In this document: positions 50,001 to 61,500 of the stretch, piece by piece
How the letters are laid out: each line of letters begins with the position of its first letter
Position numbering within the stretch: position 1 is the first letter of the stretch
Assembly (NCBI GenBank): GCA_947247005.1
Contig: OX365953.1
Span: 27,836,784-27,900,783 of the forward strand
DNA from: Spisula solida
Lineage: Eukaryota; Mollusca; Bivalvia; Venerida; Mactridae
Length of the DNA: 64,000 nt
Reading direction: 5' to 3'
Position numbers and translations under genes: made by a program
The notes under the pieces: generated by a model
Told to the model about the DNA's origin: nothing
The model's database searches: none
What the model saw: the letters and a program-made list of their open reading frames with translations, nothing else

Positions 50001-53000
50001 TTTTTTAAAATTCTAAATGTCAAGCCAAGCGCCGCCGGCCGTCATCGTTTTACACAAAGATGTCCCTGTGACAGCGCAGGGAGTGGTCTGTTTTCTTATT
50101 TTGTCATTTTGAACAGAGAGGGGTCCGATATGGATACACACTGTAAACTTGCTCTTCCAAAACCAACTGATAACCTCTTTACATCTGGAAGACATCGTGA
50201 TAGCAGAAACCATGTTCGAACTCAAACTACCTATATTGTAAATAAAACCAATATAGGCTAAAATACACTACATTGGTCTCATCCAACCGACTAGTCGGCT
50301 ACCCAAATCGTGAATCGATCCCAAAAAGGCTAAGTGACACTTTATGTCTCAAACAACCGACTAGCCGCCATTATTAGTTCAAGCCGTCCAAACATCAAAC
50401 ATCAAAACATGCATAGTTTTAATAGTTTGTTTACTAATATAGCCCTATTACACGTAAAACGATATTTACCAAAGATGTATAGATTATAAAAACATCTTGC
50501 TCATGTAATTATTTAAATACTGATAATGCAACTCTTTAGAAACTTCCTTACTATCAATGTTCCTAGCAATATCCTGGCTGTAATGATCAGATATATACTA
50601 GTCCTCGCTAACACCGGTATCAACAGTGTCAGTATCGATGCCAATGTCATACAGCAACCTATAACACGTCTCCCACCAAACCGTGTCCCAAGCCATCCAC
50701 CGGGTATCTGTACCAGCATGAAACCATAGAAGTACCCGGATAGTATGATAGACTGCGATTTCTTGCTCCATGTGAATTCACCTGTCTTTGTTAAAAACAA
50801 TCAGATAGAGTACCTTTAGTAAATGTATTATTAAAAGTATTGATTTAATGCAAATCTTACACAATTGTTTTATCACTAGTGAACATTTCAAAACCGTTAT
50901 TCTCTTAAACTAAGAAATTTATTTATTTAAAAAGAGTATCGGGATGCTAGATCAATAAAGTCGTTACGATAAAGGTGAAACCGTCGCAATTAACATGTTG
51001 CTCTGGGCAACTAGAAAACATAGTGAACATCAACTATCATTGATTTAATCCTAGGCCCCTCTGAGCATTTTTTCCTCGCCGATGTACTCCCGATTGAAAT
51101 TAATGAGATATCTGGACATCGGGAACAGGCACCTCGTGGTCTAGGGGAAGCGTCGGGGAAGTCATGACTCATGAGACAGTTTGTGATATCGAAAGGAATT
51201 GTGATGAATCGGGTGGTATCTGAAGAACTCGGGAGAATATCGCCAATGTGGAATTCCTCAGTGGGACCTAGGCTTAAGAAAAAAATGTGCGTGATAATAA
51301 AATGAGAATACAGTTTATAAATATTAGATGATAAAATTGATAATGTTCTCAAGTTTTATAAATATTACATTGATCCGTCTGTAAATCGAATGCAACTATT
51401 CTCTTACTTTGGTTGTGTTCGAATGACTGAGGCATAGAGTGTCGTTTTTTGTAGCTCTTTAAACACACATATTCTTATTCATTGTTGTTTGCCGTTGTGT
51501 TCATTAAGTTTTTATAGCTGAAACTAGGATTTTCAGCTTTTTGGCAGCTGAGACTAGAACTTTCGACCTATGGGAACTTGGATACTTTCATGTTGTCTTT
51601 CAGATGTTCCTTTCGGCATGGTGACGTGTAATTGTGGTTTGTGTTGTTTTAATTTATTCTGTGATCAGCTGTTATAGTTGATTGCTGCCTTCCCTGTCCG
51701 AGTTTTAGTATATTTTTGCACTTGCAATGTTGTAGTATGCCTAATAGAACAAACCGTGAGTAGTCTATATACATGCATTTAATGTTTACAGAATAAACAG
51801 TAAAGTAAAATGTAAAAATTCTTAGAAGTTATTACTTACCTCGGAATATCGTTTTACTAATGAAGAATTATGAGATACACTTTCATTCGATACATCGTCT
51901 GCCAAAATGTAATTATGTACAGTGGTATTATGTTCTGCTGAATATCGTAACATTTCCGGATTGAGATATGAAATATTTGTAGCGTTTTTACTGTATGGAA
52001 TCACCATTTGTTCAATTGTTACGTCTTTAACCATACACACAACAGCAACACTCATGTTGACACTGAACATATTCGTTGTAATGCCCAGCCATAAGCCGAA
52101 ATAAGCCACTATCCAACGTTGAGAGCAACACTGCCGAGGACCGTCAGTCTGTGCAGTAGTCTTTCTTATATCTGTGAACAGTTGAATATATTATTAAGAC
52201 GGAGTAAAACAGGTAATAAAAATAGCTTCATACAGATTCTAAAAAATAGCTATAGAGGGAGACATTTGATAAAACATGTCATTTTCATAATACGAATCAA
52301 GTTCGATATAGTCCCAGCGTAGTAATAAGCTGCAAAAATATCGGTTTTAACGAACAGTTTGACAATATATTGTTGATCTTAAAATGAAAGTACATAAGTA
52401 AACCATTTTAAACATTTAGGGAAACATATGTAGAAAAAGTGAAAATGCTGACAGTTTCTGGAACTACTTGAATGCGTATTCACATTGTTTCACCTAAAGG
52501 CGTTCAGGTTGCATAAGAAATAGGCAATGTTAACTTTGAGAGGCAAAAGCCTCCCAAAAATCGGACAGGAAATGGAGCATGCATCAGCCACAGCAGGTTA
52601 AAGAGGTTTACGTAGTGCATGTCATGTCTACCAAAACTGATGAAAGAAAAACCTCGGCGCAAACGACAATGGATTTGACTGTCGTGGGTATATGACTAAC
52701 AATTTAACCGGGCATTAACAACCGGACCGACATGCTATATAGACAAGTACATGCAGCAATCAATCAATGTGTTCGAGAACATAGTCCACGCACTCATTAA
52801 ATTCATACTATTTTACCTTAGATCGACCTTCTAATTCTAAGCCAACGATATGCGAGGGGGTCATTTTATAAGAAAGACGGTAAGTAGATGTTGAATACTT
52901 GGCCGAATTATCAAGGAGTCAAGCATATATTATCCTTGTAGAGGTAATTGCATATGCCAAACTTCTACGGAAGCGTATTATCGCCATTGTTATAATGACG

Positions 53001-56000
53001 TAGTGGAAATCAACATCCTGTGGGGGAACGTCGAATGTGTTGCGGAAGACTTAAGAACTCGAATATATGTACAATTACGTATATGTCAACTCATCGTATT
53101 CTAAACTGAATGAAAGTCAATCATCAAGTACAAACTAATAAATTCTTAGTATCGTGGTGAACTGTTACAGTGACGTTGCTCTTTAGAAGTTTATTCAAAC
53201 AATGCTGGCTTTCAAATGGGATGTTATAAAATGGATGGTAACATTCTTGTATTGCCTAATCGGCGTAAATTAACTCACACATGAAACAGTTTTGTGGTTT
53301 GATAAGAGTTATCGTAATGTACTGAAACAACTGTTTATAGAGAGACAGGTAAGTCAGTCACCTACTAATCTGGATGTTGTACAAGTCGCATGTATACTGT
53401 ACACGCGTTATTTAATGTTAGTGGGGTGTGGTATTGTTGGTTGATTTGTTCTTATCATGTTTTTTTTTAAAAAAAATTAGCCGCCTACCGAAACGCGTAA
53501 CGCAATCGTGCCTATGCGATGTTTAAGAGGCAGACCCTCACGCAAAGACAATTTCCACGATATTTACAAACGCATCCCACGACATTTAATATAGTTCAGA
53601 GAATTTGACACGACTCTCGACCTTTAATTAGCATAATTGAACAGCTGATATATTGTCTATATTTATAACCCCGGTTGTATGTTTTCGTAGGCGGGGACTA
53701 TTACGAAGATGCTCGAGGTATAATACTAACACAAATCTAAAGAACCGATATTGCACGATTTACTCGCGGAAATTAATATATTCAACACAAGAACCTTATA
53801 ATATATTCAAGAATAAAGGTCAGGATCATGTCAAATTATCTGTGCTATACCAACTAAAATTAATGAATTTACACGCACAATGCGATGGTACTAAACAACG
53901 AGACTATCTGCGTTCAATTATGGGGTCGCGTACTACTTACCGCTTTCTATCAACATACGTTTTACTTTTACACAATTGAGGTCGCAATTAATTTCGGGGG
54001 GGGGGGGGGGGGTAATAGCATTTTGGTTATATAAGGAATTGGCGAGTTAATCAGTTTACTAGGCAGATCTTCGCACGCCATCACTAACATTTACGAGGGG
54101 TGATCAATATATAACGAGAAAATTGTTGATTTTATCGATTATGTTCTTTAACTTTGGCTGAATGTAGCAAATTTAATATGCAGCGTAAACTCTCCACTTT
54201 TATAATAACATGTAAAACGATGAATAATTTATTCCAGGCTCATTGTATCAGTGTCTCCACAAGTACGGTCACTTTGTTCGGATTGCATAATTATTATGAA
54301 TACATTATGTAAACAGATGCTATTTTGTAACCTGAATGAAAACAGAAAAACGCAATGTTCAATGGTCGTACTTTTACCCCATTAAATGCTACGTTAAATG
54401 TTTTTTACGAGCTCACGACCAGACGGTAACCTCAATTCATATTCGTGTGGATCAATGTATGCAAATGTATCGCGCTACGTCGATATGATAGAAAAGTTGA
54501 TGTCAAAAATTAATTTCAAAATAAATATATTTAACTTTAATATTCTAGAGTGTCAATTAAGGATAATATTTATTATGACTTAAGCGCGGTTAAAAAATCA
54601 CTGAGTTTTATTTTATGCAAAGTGACTACGACTTCACGCGTGTTTTTTATAAAATGCGATAAAACAACAGCCGTCAGAATTTGTATCTTGTGTGGTATGT
54701 GTATTCGTACTTTGTCAATAAATAACTCAAGTATTTATGCAAATTTGCCAAACTATTTCTTTCATTTCCCACAATGCAAACGTCACGCAAATAATAAATT
54801 AATAATTATATATTCTGAAATTAATAAGTTATGCCGTAAATTAAATTGAAACTGACATAAATTCATTTGATACTAAATAATTTAAAATTAGTATAGACAA
54901 TAGTGAACTACAACGACTTCCCCAAACTGATTGCGCAATTTCTTTGTATTACTGAAAAGTAAAGTTTTTTTTTTAGTATGAACTTTCTTTACACTTGTGT
55001 ATTTATATGATTACAATAACGCCATTACTCGTGTGTATCAGTTGTACATGTTTTTGCAGGAAGAAAAGACGAATTGCCATGTTTTAAGGCTGGTGTTGTC
55101 GAAGGCAATCAACCTTTCTGGTACGTAATCCAGTGGCATAGAAGGGCTCAGGAAATATTTGTCACGTGTGCATCTCACAACTAATAATTTATAAGTACAT
55201 GTAGATTCTATAGAGTTCAAACTATCGTCAATAAAATTGAAAACATATTCTGTTCTTCCATACCAAGCGGGTGACGAAGGTTAACACCAGGGCTGGTATT
55301 AACAAAGCATCTTAGTGGAAAACTTAAATATTTTGACTTAAGTTAAATATTTGTGCAGCTCATATTTCCCGCAAATTGAAGAATAATCCACGTTTTCTTA
55401 GTGATTATTGTAGCTCTTTACACAATGCTTTAAACCTACGCAAAAAATCATTAATCTTGATTGTCATGTTTAGCTGACACAATTAAGGATTTTTTATGTT
55501 TTTAAGAAAATTCTAAGTTTTCTACTAAGATGCTTTGTGCATACCAGCCCTGGAATGAGGTGCTGGACGTGGTTAGGTTTTCTTTTACACAATCAACCTA
55601 TTAGTAAATAAATTACTAGACAAGTATATAATTAATTTCAATGAAATTTAGTCTAGCATCTAGTTACATAACTACACAAATATTTAGTAGATCTAAGTCA
55701 ACAGAAGACGGAAGTAGTATCGACGATACGTATACAAGCCCATTTAACTTCAACATTGTACACGTATTAAAATAGTTTACGCACAACTATAACGTTTACC
55801 AAATATTTCACCGGCGCTTGCTGACGAAAAGAAACACAATTCAAGTATGATAATTGGACCACGACAGAGGCATTGGGTATATAACTAGTACATTTCACTA
55901 AAAAAAGGGATTTAGAGGGACAGACTGAGAGAAAGCCCCTGAAGGGAGAGAGAGACATTAGATACAGGCATGTCCGGTGCTGCAGAGGTGCACCTAGCTC

Positions 56001-56819
56001 TTGTTTCGAATAGACAGCCTGGTTCTTTAATGTGCCCGGTATATAGCACCGATACACAGCTTCCTGGCACTTCCAGATACTTTGCAGACCACACGGCAAG
56101 ATATTATAGCGGGAAATATTATAAATATTTCATAAATGTCAAGTTCCGATGCCAGGGATTGAACCCACGACCTCTGGATTGACAGCCCAGTGCGTTACCA
56201 CTGAGCTAAATCCACTTATTAAATACACTAACTTGGTGATCCGAAAGGGAGGGTAACTCTAGGACCGGTGGAATCAGACAGAGTGACGGATCAAATTTAA
56301 ATACACTGAGCTTTTATAATTTCAATTGGTAGTTAAACTCAAAGATGAATCCGATTTATAGTTTACATGTACGTGGGGTGATCACAAGAATGTGAGACAA
56401 ACGCTGTAAAATGACAATGAATACTGATATAAATAAGCAAAGTTTTATGTCTATTACAAACAAATATCCTCTCTATGTCTACTGAGTTTCATAAATCTTC
56501 ATATAATACTTTAAGATAATTCGAACTCAGCTGTTTTGTAACCTAGGGTACAGCGACTCGCCGCACAAAATTGACGCCAATGACGACATGTTCGTAAACG
56601 GTTAACTATACGAACGTCACATTGCTCAAATAAATCGCTCATGTCTCTAAATGTACTGCATAAATTAACGTATATGATATTATATATACTTTGAATGAAT
56701 ACAACCAAACCTGTGTCGTTGTTGTTCACATATTCGTCTTGCTCACTTTTTGTATCGTTAAGTAGTTCGTTGTGTGTTTCAACATTTAGAACTTCGGTAA
56801 AATCTGTATCAGCTGTCAT
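38074..56819 (-). CDS. SLC17-family (sialin/VGLUT-like) transporter, 11 exons
   Basis: Exons (minus strand): 56819-56711, 52171-51840, 50785-50552, 49634-49547, 47387-47292, 44296-44163, 43503-43354, 42712-42580, 41754-41601, 39924-39834, 38268-38074. All junctions are GT-AG with matching phases, giving 571 residues and a TAA stop. It is a 12-helix major-facilitator anion transporter of the plasma membrane, lysosome or vesicles. Landmarks are an acidic cytosolic N-terminus, helix 1 with NMFSVNMSVAVVCMV, a long first lumenal loop with five N-glycosylation sequons (NAT, NIS, NTT, NES, NSS), QIPGGWLGTRFGGRRVIG (MFS motif A), PTERSRM, FGAVLAYATSGVLC, SSPDQHPRI, VPWKKILT, NGLLSCLPFL, DIAPRFAAVVFGISNT and EEWRIVFYI. 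Length and motif order are as in SLC17. The substrate cannot be assigned. Exon 1 is joined across 4.5 kb by phase and fit, and its donor (gtttgg) is weak, so it is the least certain exon. Confidence 0.92.
38957..39310. repeat. 51-bp minisatellite, ~7 copies, in the last SLC17 intron
   Basis: Seven copies of a unit containing 'gcagagaaagaactggtgtt' and 'tgcacaagacaagattaaca', with a diverged eighth at about 38870-38930 and decayed remnants to about 39375. The period is 17 codons, so several frames stay open: plus-strand repeats read MANAEKELVFAQDKINI, and two minus frames are also open. Copies differ by only one or two bases. Its position inside an intron on the opposite strand argues against a protein-coding role. 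Confidence 0.9.
39416..39660 (-). mobile_element. tRNA-derived SINE, copy 1
   Basis: Collinear with 55970-56214 over its whole ~245 bp. On the minus strand the head is tRNA-like (cggatttagctcactggtaa, B box with ggttcaat) followed by a tail with 'agcgggaaaatt' and 'cagaaagaac'-type blocks in inverse. It lies in the last SLC17 intron. The tRNA part is more decayed than in copy 2. Confidence 0.75.
40143..41394 (-). mobile_element. Dead Tc1/mariner element in an SLC17 intron
   Basis: Ends are tacgagggttgttcaaat (40143-40160) and the inverse atttgaacaaccctcgta (41377-41394). At 1252 bp it is a normal full-length size. Minus-strand frames show transposase remnants: GVFTTRQVDQCVGTPLGAIH (HTH region), then INETRVHFVTHATDP, in the place of the DETWVH catalytic motif, and KRTMDASRNVHLF. 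Stops and frameshifts are numerous. It sits between transporter exons at 39834-39924 and 41601-41754. Confidence 0.8.
44534..45060. mobile_element. 527-bp MITE with GCCCGATCGGGC palindromes
   Basis: It starts CAGTGGAGGATCTTGCCC and ends GGGCAAGTTAATCCTCCATTG. Over about 100 bp at each end the inverse is recognisable (gtgattcccctatt, tgctgcgaaact, gcccgatcgg, cacttttgaaa). It also has short inner inverted blocks (tgtctagattctgagata / tatctcagaatctagaca), making it a nested foldback. CAGTGG-type termini suggest a hAT-like or related parent, but no clear target duplication is seen. Confidence 0.8.
45363..45464. repeat. Short inverted repeat
   Basis: 'cacaggtaactgtatcattg' is matched inverted by 'tgatactgtcacctgtg' about 55 bp later. 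It lies in the transporter intron; role unknown. Confidence 0.5.
46126..46359. mobile_element. MITE family M1, copy 2
   Basis: Left 'tgctggcttagaattaga', right inverse 'gtattctaagccagtgg'. The interior is inverted relative to copies 1 and 3 (the 'cataaaaagcaccttgagat' block). It lies in an SLC17 intron. Confidence 0.7.
46905..47045 (-). mobile_element. SINE-like dispersed repeat, copy E
   Basis: Minus-strand copy: 'gtcggacagggaagacagca', 'cgactcaacttaac' and 'cctcccaagtcccagttgtc'. The latter matches the far end of copy D. Confidence 0.65.
48366..48547. mobile_element. mariner-type MITE, young
   Basis: Its 26-bp ends (start tacgaggggtgatcaacaaa) are perfect inverse repeats of each other, and the flanks are TA. 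The 182-bp interior is non-coding. Single related ends, without a partner, lie at 47708, 54092 and 56370, so this family has several decayed members nearby. Confidence 0.85.
49203..49440. mobile_element. MITE with ~66-bp terminal inverted repeats
   Basis: It starts tactgttttatcaaagcact and ends with the exact inverse agtgctttgataaaacagta. Pairing continues for about 66 bp with scattered mismatches ('caaatttaaat' / 'atttaaatttg'). The 238-bp element lies in an SLC17 intron; superfamily not recognised. Confidence 0.8.
51049..51273. mobile_element. TTAA-flanked MITE (piggyBac-like)
   Basis: Both flanks are TTAA (51045-51048 and 51274-51277). The ends are inverse: TCCTAGGCCCCTCTGAG on the left, CTCAGTGGGACCTAGGC on the right, with 'tcgccgat' and 'actcccga' further in also matched inverted. 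A TTAA target with CCTAG-like ends suggests mobilisation by a piggyBac-type transposase. The minus-strand frame over it is incidental. Confidence 0.7.
51485..51722 (+). mobile_element. SINE-like dispersed repeat, copy F (longest)
   Basis: 'agctgaaactagg', 'ttttggcagctgagactaga', 'tgctgccttccctgtccgag' and the 'tatatttttgca' end. It is the most complete copy in the window and includes the 5' part seen in copy B. Confidence 0.65.
53996..54012 (+). repeat. 17-nt guanine run
   Basis: An uninterrupted G17, unusual in so AT-rich a region and able to form a quadruplex. Its exact length may be affected by sequencing or assembly. Confidence 0.8.
55287..55553. mobile_element. MITE with ~48-bp inverted ends (CCAGGGCTGGTAT)
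   Basis: The left end 'ccagggctggtattaacaaa' + 'gcatcttagtggaaaactta' is matched inverted by the right end 'taagttttctactaagatgc' + 'tttgtgcataccagccctgg'. The 267-bp element has an AT-rich, non-coding interior. It lies in the first SLC17 intron. Confidence 0.8.
55970..56214 (-). mobile_element. tRNA-derived SINE, copy 2
   Basis: On the minus strand the head reads GGATTTAGCTCAGTGGTAAC (A box), an anticodon-like arm with CTGTCAA, and GTGGGTTCAATCCCTGGCAT (B box), resembling a tRNA. The body matches copy 1 (39416-39660) block by block. Better preserved than copy 1. Confidence 0.8.
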
Positions 56820-56972
56820 TGTTTGTGATCACGTGCCTTGGTTATTTCAAATACATTCACTCTGTAAAAAACAAATGTAATATTAAAAATAAAATTATAC
56901 ACTTGTGTAAATGCCGAGCATAGCCTTTATTTGCCAGTCAGATTTCTGCTGAAATTTGGCAGGCATGTGAGT

Positions 56973-57043
56973 GCCTCCATCCGTATTTGAACCCAGATCG
57001 CCAAATTAGACGGCAAGCGTGCTAACCATTGAGCTACGGAGGC
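56973..57043 (-). repeat. Pseudo-tRNA with intact acceptor stem
   Basis: On the minus strand GCCTCCG pairs with TGGAGGC (one G-T), followed by TAGCTCAATGGTTAGCAC (D-arm-like), an anticodon arm with a TCTAATT loop and GGGTTCAAATACGG. C replaces the conserved U33 and the T stem does not pair. This is not a functional tRNA gene; it is likely a SINE head or tRNA relic. Confidence 0.5.
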
Positions 57044-57056
57044 AATACGTCATTTA

Positions 57057-57122
57057 CATTGGTAGAGTGGTTAATGTCCCCGCATTGGAGGGGTGTTAGA
57101 TTGTTCGAATCCTGGTAGGGCT
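57057..57122 (+). repeat. tRNA-like sequence
   Basis: TTGGTAGAGTGGTTAATG (A box) and ATTGTTCGAATCCTGG (B box) with an intervening 'cccc..gggg' stem. It lies back-to-back with the minus-strand pseudo-tRNA only ~14 bp away. Confidence 0.45.
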
Positions 57123-58498
57123 CCGTTTATATAGATGTGTACAGTAGTGTTGGCGAACTACAATAATATAAATAATGATTTTTTACGTTACTTACATTTT
57201 TTTAAATAAAGCCTACATTGTGCTTGGTCGCAATATTGATTGGCTCATTTTTAATTACACCAGGAATGAGTATAGATCATTTTGGTGTTGCATGCATTGT
57301 CTGTCTCGATTATCCATTGCTGATTATGTTCATAATTAAACTGCTAATTCTCCCATAATAATCCAAACTTCTGTAATTTTCACGTAACTATATATTATTA
57401 CATGAACTAATAATTACCATTCCCTGCTCTATTTTATATTAACGAGATTTATATAGTGATAATTCATATCATTAGAAGATCGGTTTAATTACTAAGGTCT
57501 TTCGAGAAGAATTTGAATTTTATAGTATGTTAATTCGTCTTATTACATACTTGTGTTGAGTATAAATTATCTTTCAAGATTTGAAACTATATGTATTGTT
57601 TCGGTAAAATGTTCCTAGTATGTCTTTCTATGGATTTTTAGATTTGATTTACACTGAATTCATAGATTGTTTTCGTTATGCATGCATGATACTTATTGAT
57701 TGTCAGTCAACAACTATACATAGCATACATGTATGTTTACATTGTTATAGACATTCATATCCGACAAAAAATAAATTTTGACTTTGAATGATTGCGTTCT
57801 AGTAACTTGCGTTCAGATAAGCCAACGACGTGTTAAATAGTGACTATAATATATGACGCAGTTATTTTAAAACTATGCAGAATGCAGTACATGTCGTTGT
57901 ACGCAGTAACTTCGGATTAAGTCCATGCTACATTTTCATATTTTGTAAAATGTGAAGGCTAAACATGGTATGTGTTAAATTGTTGCACATATAATATTTC
58001 CGGAAAATTAATATACGTGTCGGGGTATCGCTCTGAACTTTAACTGTCATGTTTGATTTACGAGAATGCGTCGAATGTATCCAAAATTGCATCAGTCAAT
58101 GAAGCTAAGGTGCTGAAACAAAAGAAACGACGTCGTTGACGTCGTAGAGGGTGCGCCGATCGGACCTACTACAGGTGCAATAAAACCATACAGATTTTTA
58201 ATACTTTAAGATATCAACATCAAATTGAGCATTTACAATGATAACACATCTCTACAAAAGACAATGTATGCAAATTGTGAATACAATGGACATCAATACA
58301 ATAAAAATGAATGTTCGCGTCTTTTGCGGACCACCCACGTACTTGTTAGTAGAACACTGTTAATACAAGCATATACAATTGCATAATCTGACTATATTAA
58401 ACTGAGACTCGATGCATAACTCGTTCAATTCGAAAAATTCCGAAGTCATAAAAACATAGTGCATAATTGTATCGATGCAACTAGAGTAACTATCTATG

Positions 58499-58560
58499 AC
58501 GGCTCAGTTGTTAAGTGTGCGGTGTGTAGAAGACAAGGTACCCGGTTCGAGGCTCACTTG
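58499..58560 (+). repeat. tRNA-like sequence
   Basis: ACGGCTCAGTTGTTAAGTG (A box) and TACCCGGTTCGAGGCTCAC (B box) at tRNA spacing. No acceptor stem pairs. SINE head or relic. Confidence 0.45.
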
Positions 58561-61500
58561 AAGTATATTGTTTCTTAAACGTGTTCACATTTTTATCATG
58601 TTTGGAATATATTTTTCGTGCGGCTAAAGTGCCGGTTTTAGGCCGTACATAACATTTTTGAAGTCGATTGGTCAGCATTATTACGAGGCATATTGGAATA
58701 TCAGTGTCAATGTATTAAACAAAACAGGTCTACTGTTCATTATTTCAGAAAATACAGGACCAAAAAAGTTGTTCGTTAATTAAACTTCATCTTTTCATAG
58801 TTGAATCATAACACATCCTTATACTTAACAGGCCCTTGAAAAAGGGATGACAGTGTATATAATAAACATAGTAATACTTAACCGCACACACCATGGACAC
58901 TTTATATAACTATATATTTCCTTTTTAAAAGCCCATCTTGACAAAAAAGAACATAATATCATTGTTTTGTCGAACAAAGAGCAGCACACATCTGCGTATT
59001 TATAACTAAAACATGTTATCAGTAGTGCTAGACAGCATGGCCAATATTGATCAAGGCGACTTCATAATCGTAACAGAAAACTCGACGCTTGAAGTATAAT
59101 ATTTCAATAAAAATCGATAACGCTCACAAACAAGTCAAAAACATATAAAGTACATCTTTATTTTGAATAGCTAGCATACCAATAGCGCAATATAGGTTAG
59201 AAATAATACGCTGTGTAATACAATGTATAACACGGTTCCTTGGTATAAATGGCTGTTATAAACTAAACAGTGACTGTTCCAAAATGTATCATACAGTATA
59301 GCCACTGAGTGTATACATAATGACAACCCCAATGTTTGTAACCGTTTTCTTAAAGCACATCACCTAAATGTACATGACCACTCCACCACATTGTGTGTGT
59401 TCTTTCATATCGTTCATAGGTGCACTGTCCAGTCAACGAGTGGTACAGTGGTTGAGTCCAATAAAACGGTATAAAAACAATTATAAGACATCATATCATC
59501 TTATCCAGACCGCAATAATTCCAATGCTAAATTACAATACTATATTTGCTTTACCTATTCAGTGTTTAATGCACACATAAAATACCACGACTCTCTCACC
59601 TTATCCTTTAATACTGGACAGTATATGACCGTTCCTTCAGCGGTTCCTCAATGATTATTACCGTTACTCAACGTGCATGACGATTTCGCCCTTCACATTA
59701 CTAATTGTAATTAATAGTTTCACACATTAGTACTCGTAATCCTTGAATATATAGGACAAATTCTTAGCGTGTACATGTACATGTATAAAGTTCCTTTATT
59801 ATACATGAATATTCGTATTCCTCAATTGAAGTGTCCGTCCCTTAATATGTATCTTAAATGACTGACCTTTCTCAGACGCCTAATCCTTAACTTGATACAT
59901 ATAACCGTTCCTCGTTATATATGACTGCCACGCAATGCGACATCCGGTTTACTTGCACGTGCACATTTTATTTACATCACTACAAAATACAACTGCACAT
60001 ACACGTTAGTTAGTTAGTAAGTACACGCGGCGTGTATGTGATACGCGCATGCATAAATACACTCTGTTGCAACACAATAGCAATAAAATACTTACATTTC
60101 CTTCTAAATTCCATGTGTGTATTAATCTTGCGTATTCAAACAACCTCTCTCGCTGAATCATATCGATCGTCTGTCAAAAACACAAGTTCGCGATAAAAGT
60201 GGGACAGCGAACAAAGCCAGTCACGTCACATATAAACGTTCGATAAAAATGCCTAACATTTCGTCGGTTTAAAGTCGACCCGATTCGTTTATCAACTTTA
60301 AAGGTACCTATTTATTGTTTTACAAACACAATAATCTAACTAATAATTAAAACAGAAAATATCTTAATATCTTAACGCACTTCTACTCTTTCTTTGTGAA
60401 ACAGTTCTTAACCATTGATTAGATCAGTAAACCGCAAGTGGTTTTCTTGCAGCTAGGTTCGCTAACCGTCGACGTGAAAGTTAGCATAACTTACCAGTAT
60501 CGGGCTCTTATACAAGTATTTGTTCAGTGGGCTAAAAACACTGTGATTAAGTTAAGTACACATTTTTGAAGTTAATTATCTAAATAGTTATATTATCATT
60601 GATAAAGGACCTTTTTGTCAAACATGAGTACATACCTTTAAAGTACATGTAGATTTCTAGTCCAGTAGTATTGACACCGTTAGCTTGATTAGCAAGTGTT
60701 GATCTCATATTACCCTATAACCCCAGTCAATGACCTCTGGTTACCTTCTAGTAATCACTGCTGCAAATCTGCTAAATATTGACTAGTCAATGCTGGTCAG
60801 TGACCTCTAGTAAATGTCTTCCTGTATATATACACATTGCACTTACACCAATCATTATATACATAATCACACTGCGCTAGTGAATATTTAGTCAGGCCAT
60901 CGACTGACGGACTGAATTATATTTTATCAACTGCATCATAGCAAAGGCTGTTTTTATGACTGCATCACGTAACCTTAGCACTATATTGCTTGGTTGATAT
61001 CGTAAAATGGACGCTATGGCATATCTATATGAGTGGCATCAGGGCTTACCACTTATTTTTTTCTAGGCAAGCTTGTTTTCAGCGTCTCGACATTAAATAC
61101 AGTTTCATCAGAAAAGTCTGAATATCAGGAGGGAGTATTTTGTTTATATAAAAAATGTATGTAGTAAAACGATTATAAACGCGTACATACGCGTGAGAGT
61201 TATTTATAGAGCTCAGTGACTACTAAAATAATAGCAGCGTATGCTGTAAATTTTCCGTCATTGTATGCAAGATAATGATACTTATATTATAGCATAGACT
61301 GCGGTTTATTTTTTTTCCGATTCCTGGTGCGCATGGTGATGGCTATTAAAAACGTCCACATCAGCAACGTAAAATTGGAGAACATAACTATGGTTAAAGT
61401 TGTATTGGTTAATGTAACGTTTAATTGCGCCGTCACATGGAGAGGCGCGTCTTAGATGCAATAATATTGTGATTTGTTGCATACGGAAAATGTACATTTA

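Noticed and set aside
51011..51352. 113-residue minus-strand frame in an SLC17 intron
   Set aside because: It spans the TTAA-flanked MITE and has no transporter-like or other domain.
56511..56700. Continuation of the SLC17 exon 1 frame beyond 56711
   Set aside because: After the splice donor the frame carries no transporter-like sequence, and the phase fits joining to exon 2 at 52171.
56973..57043. Functional tRNA gene
   Set aside because: The acceptor stem pairs, but U33 is replaced by C and the T stem does not form.
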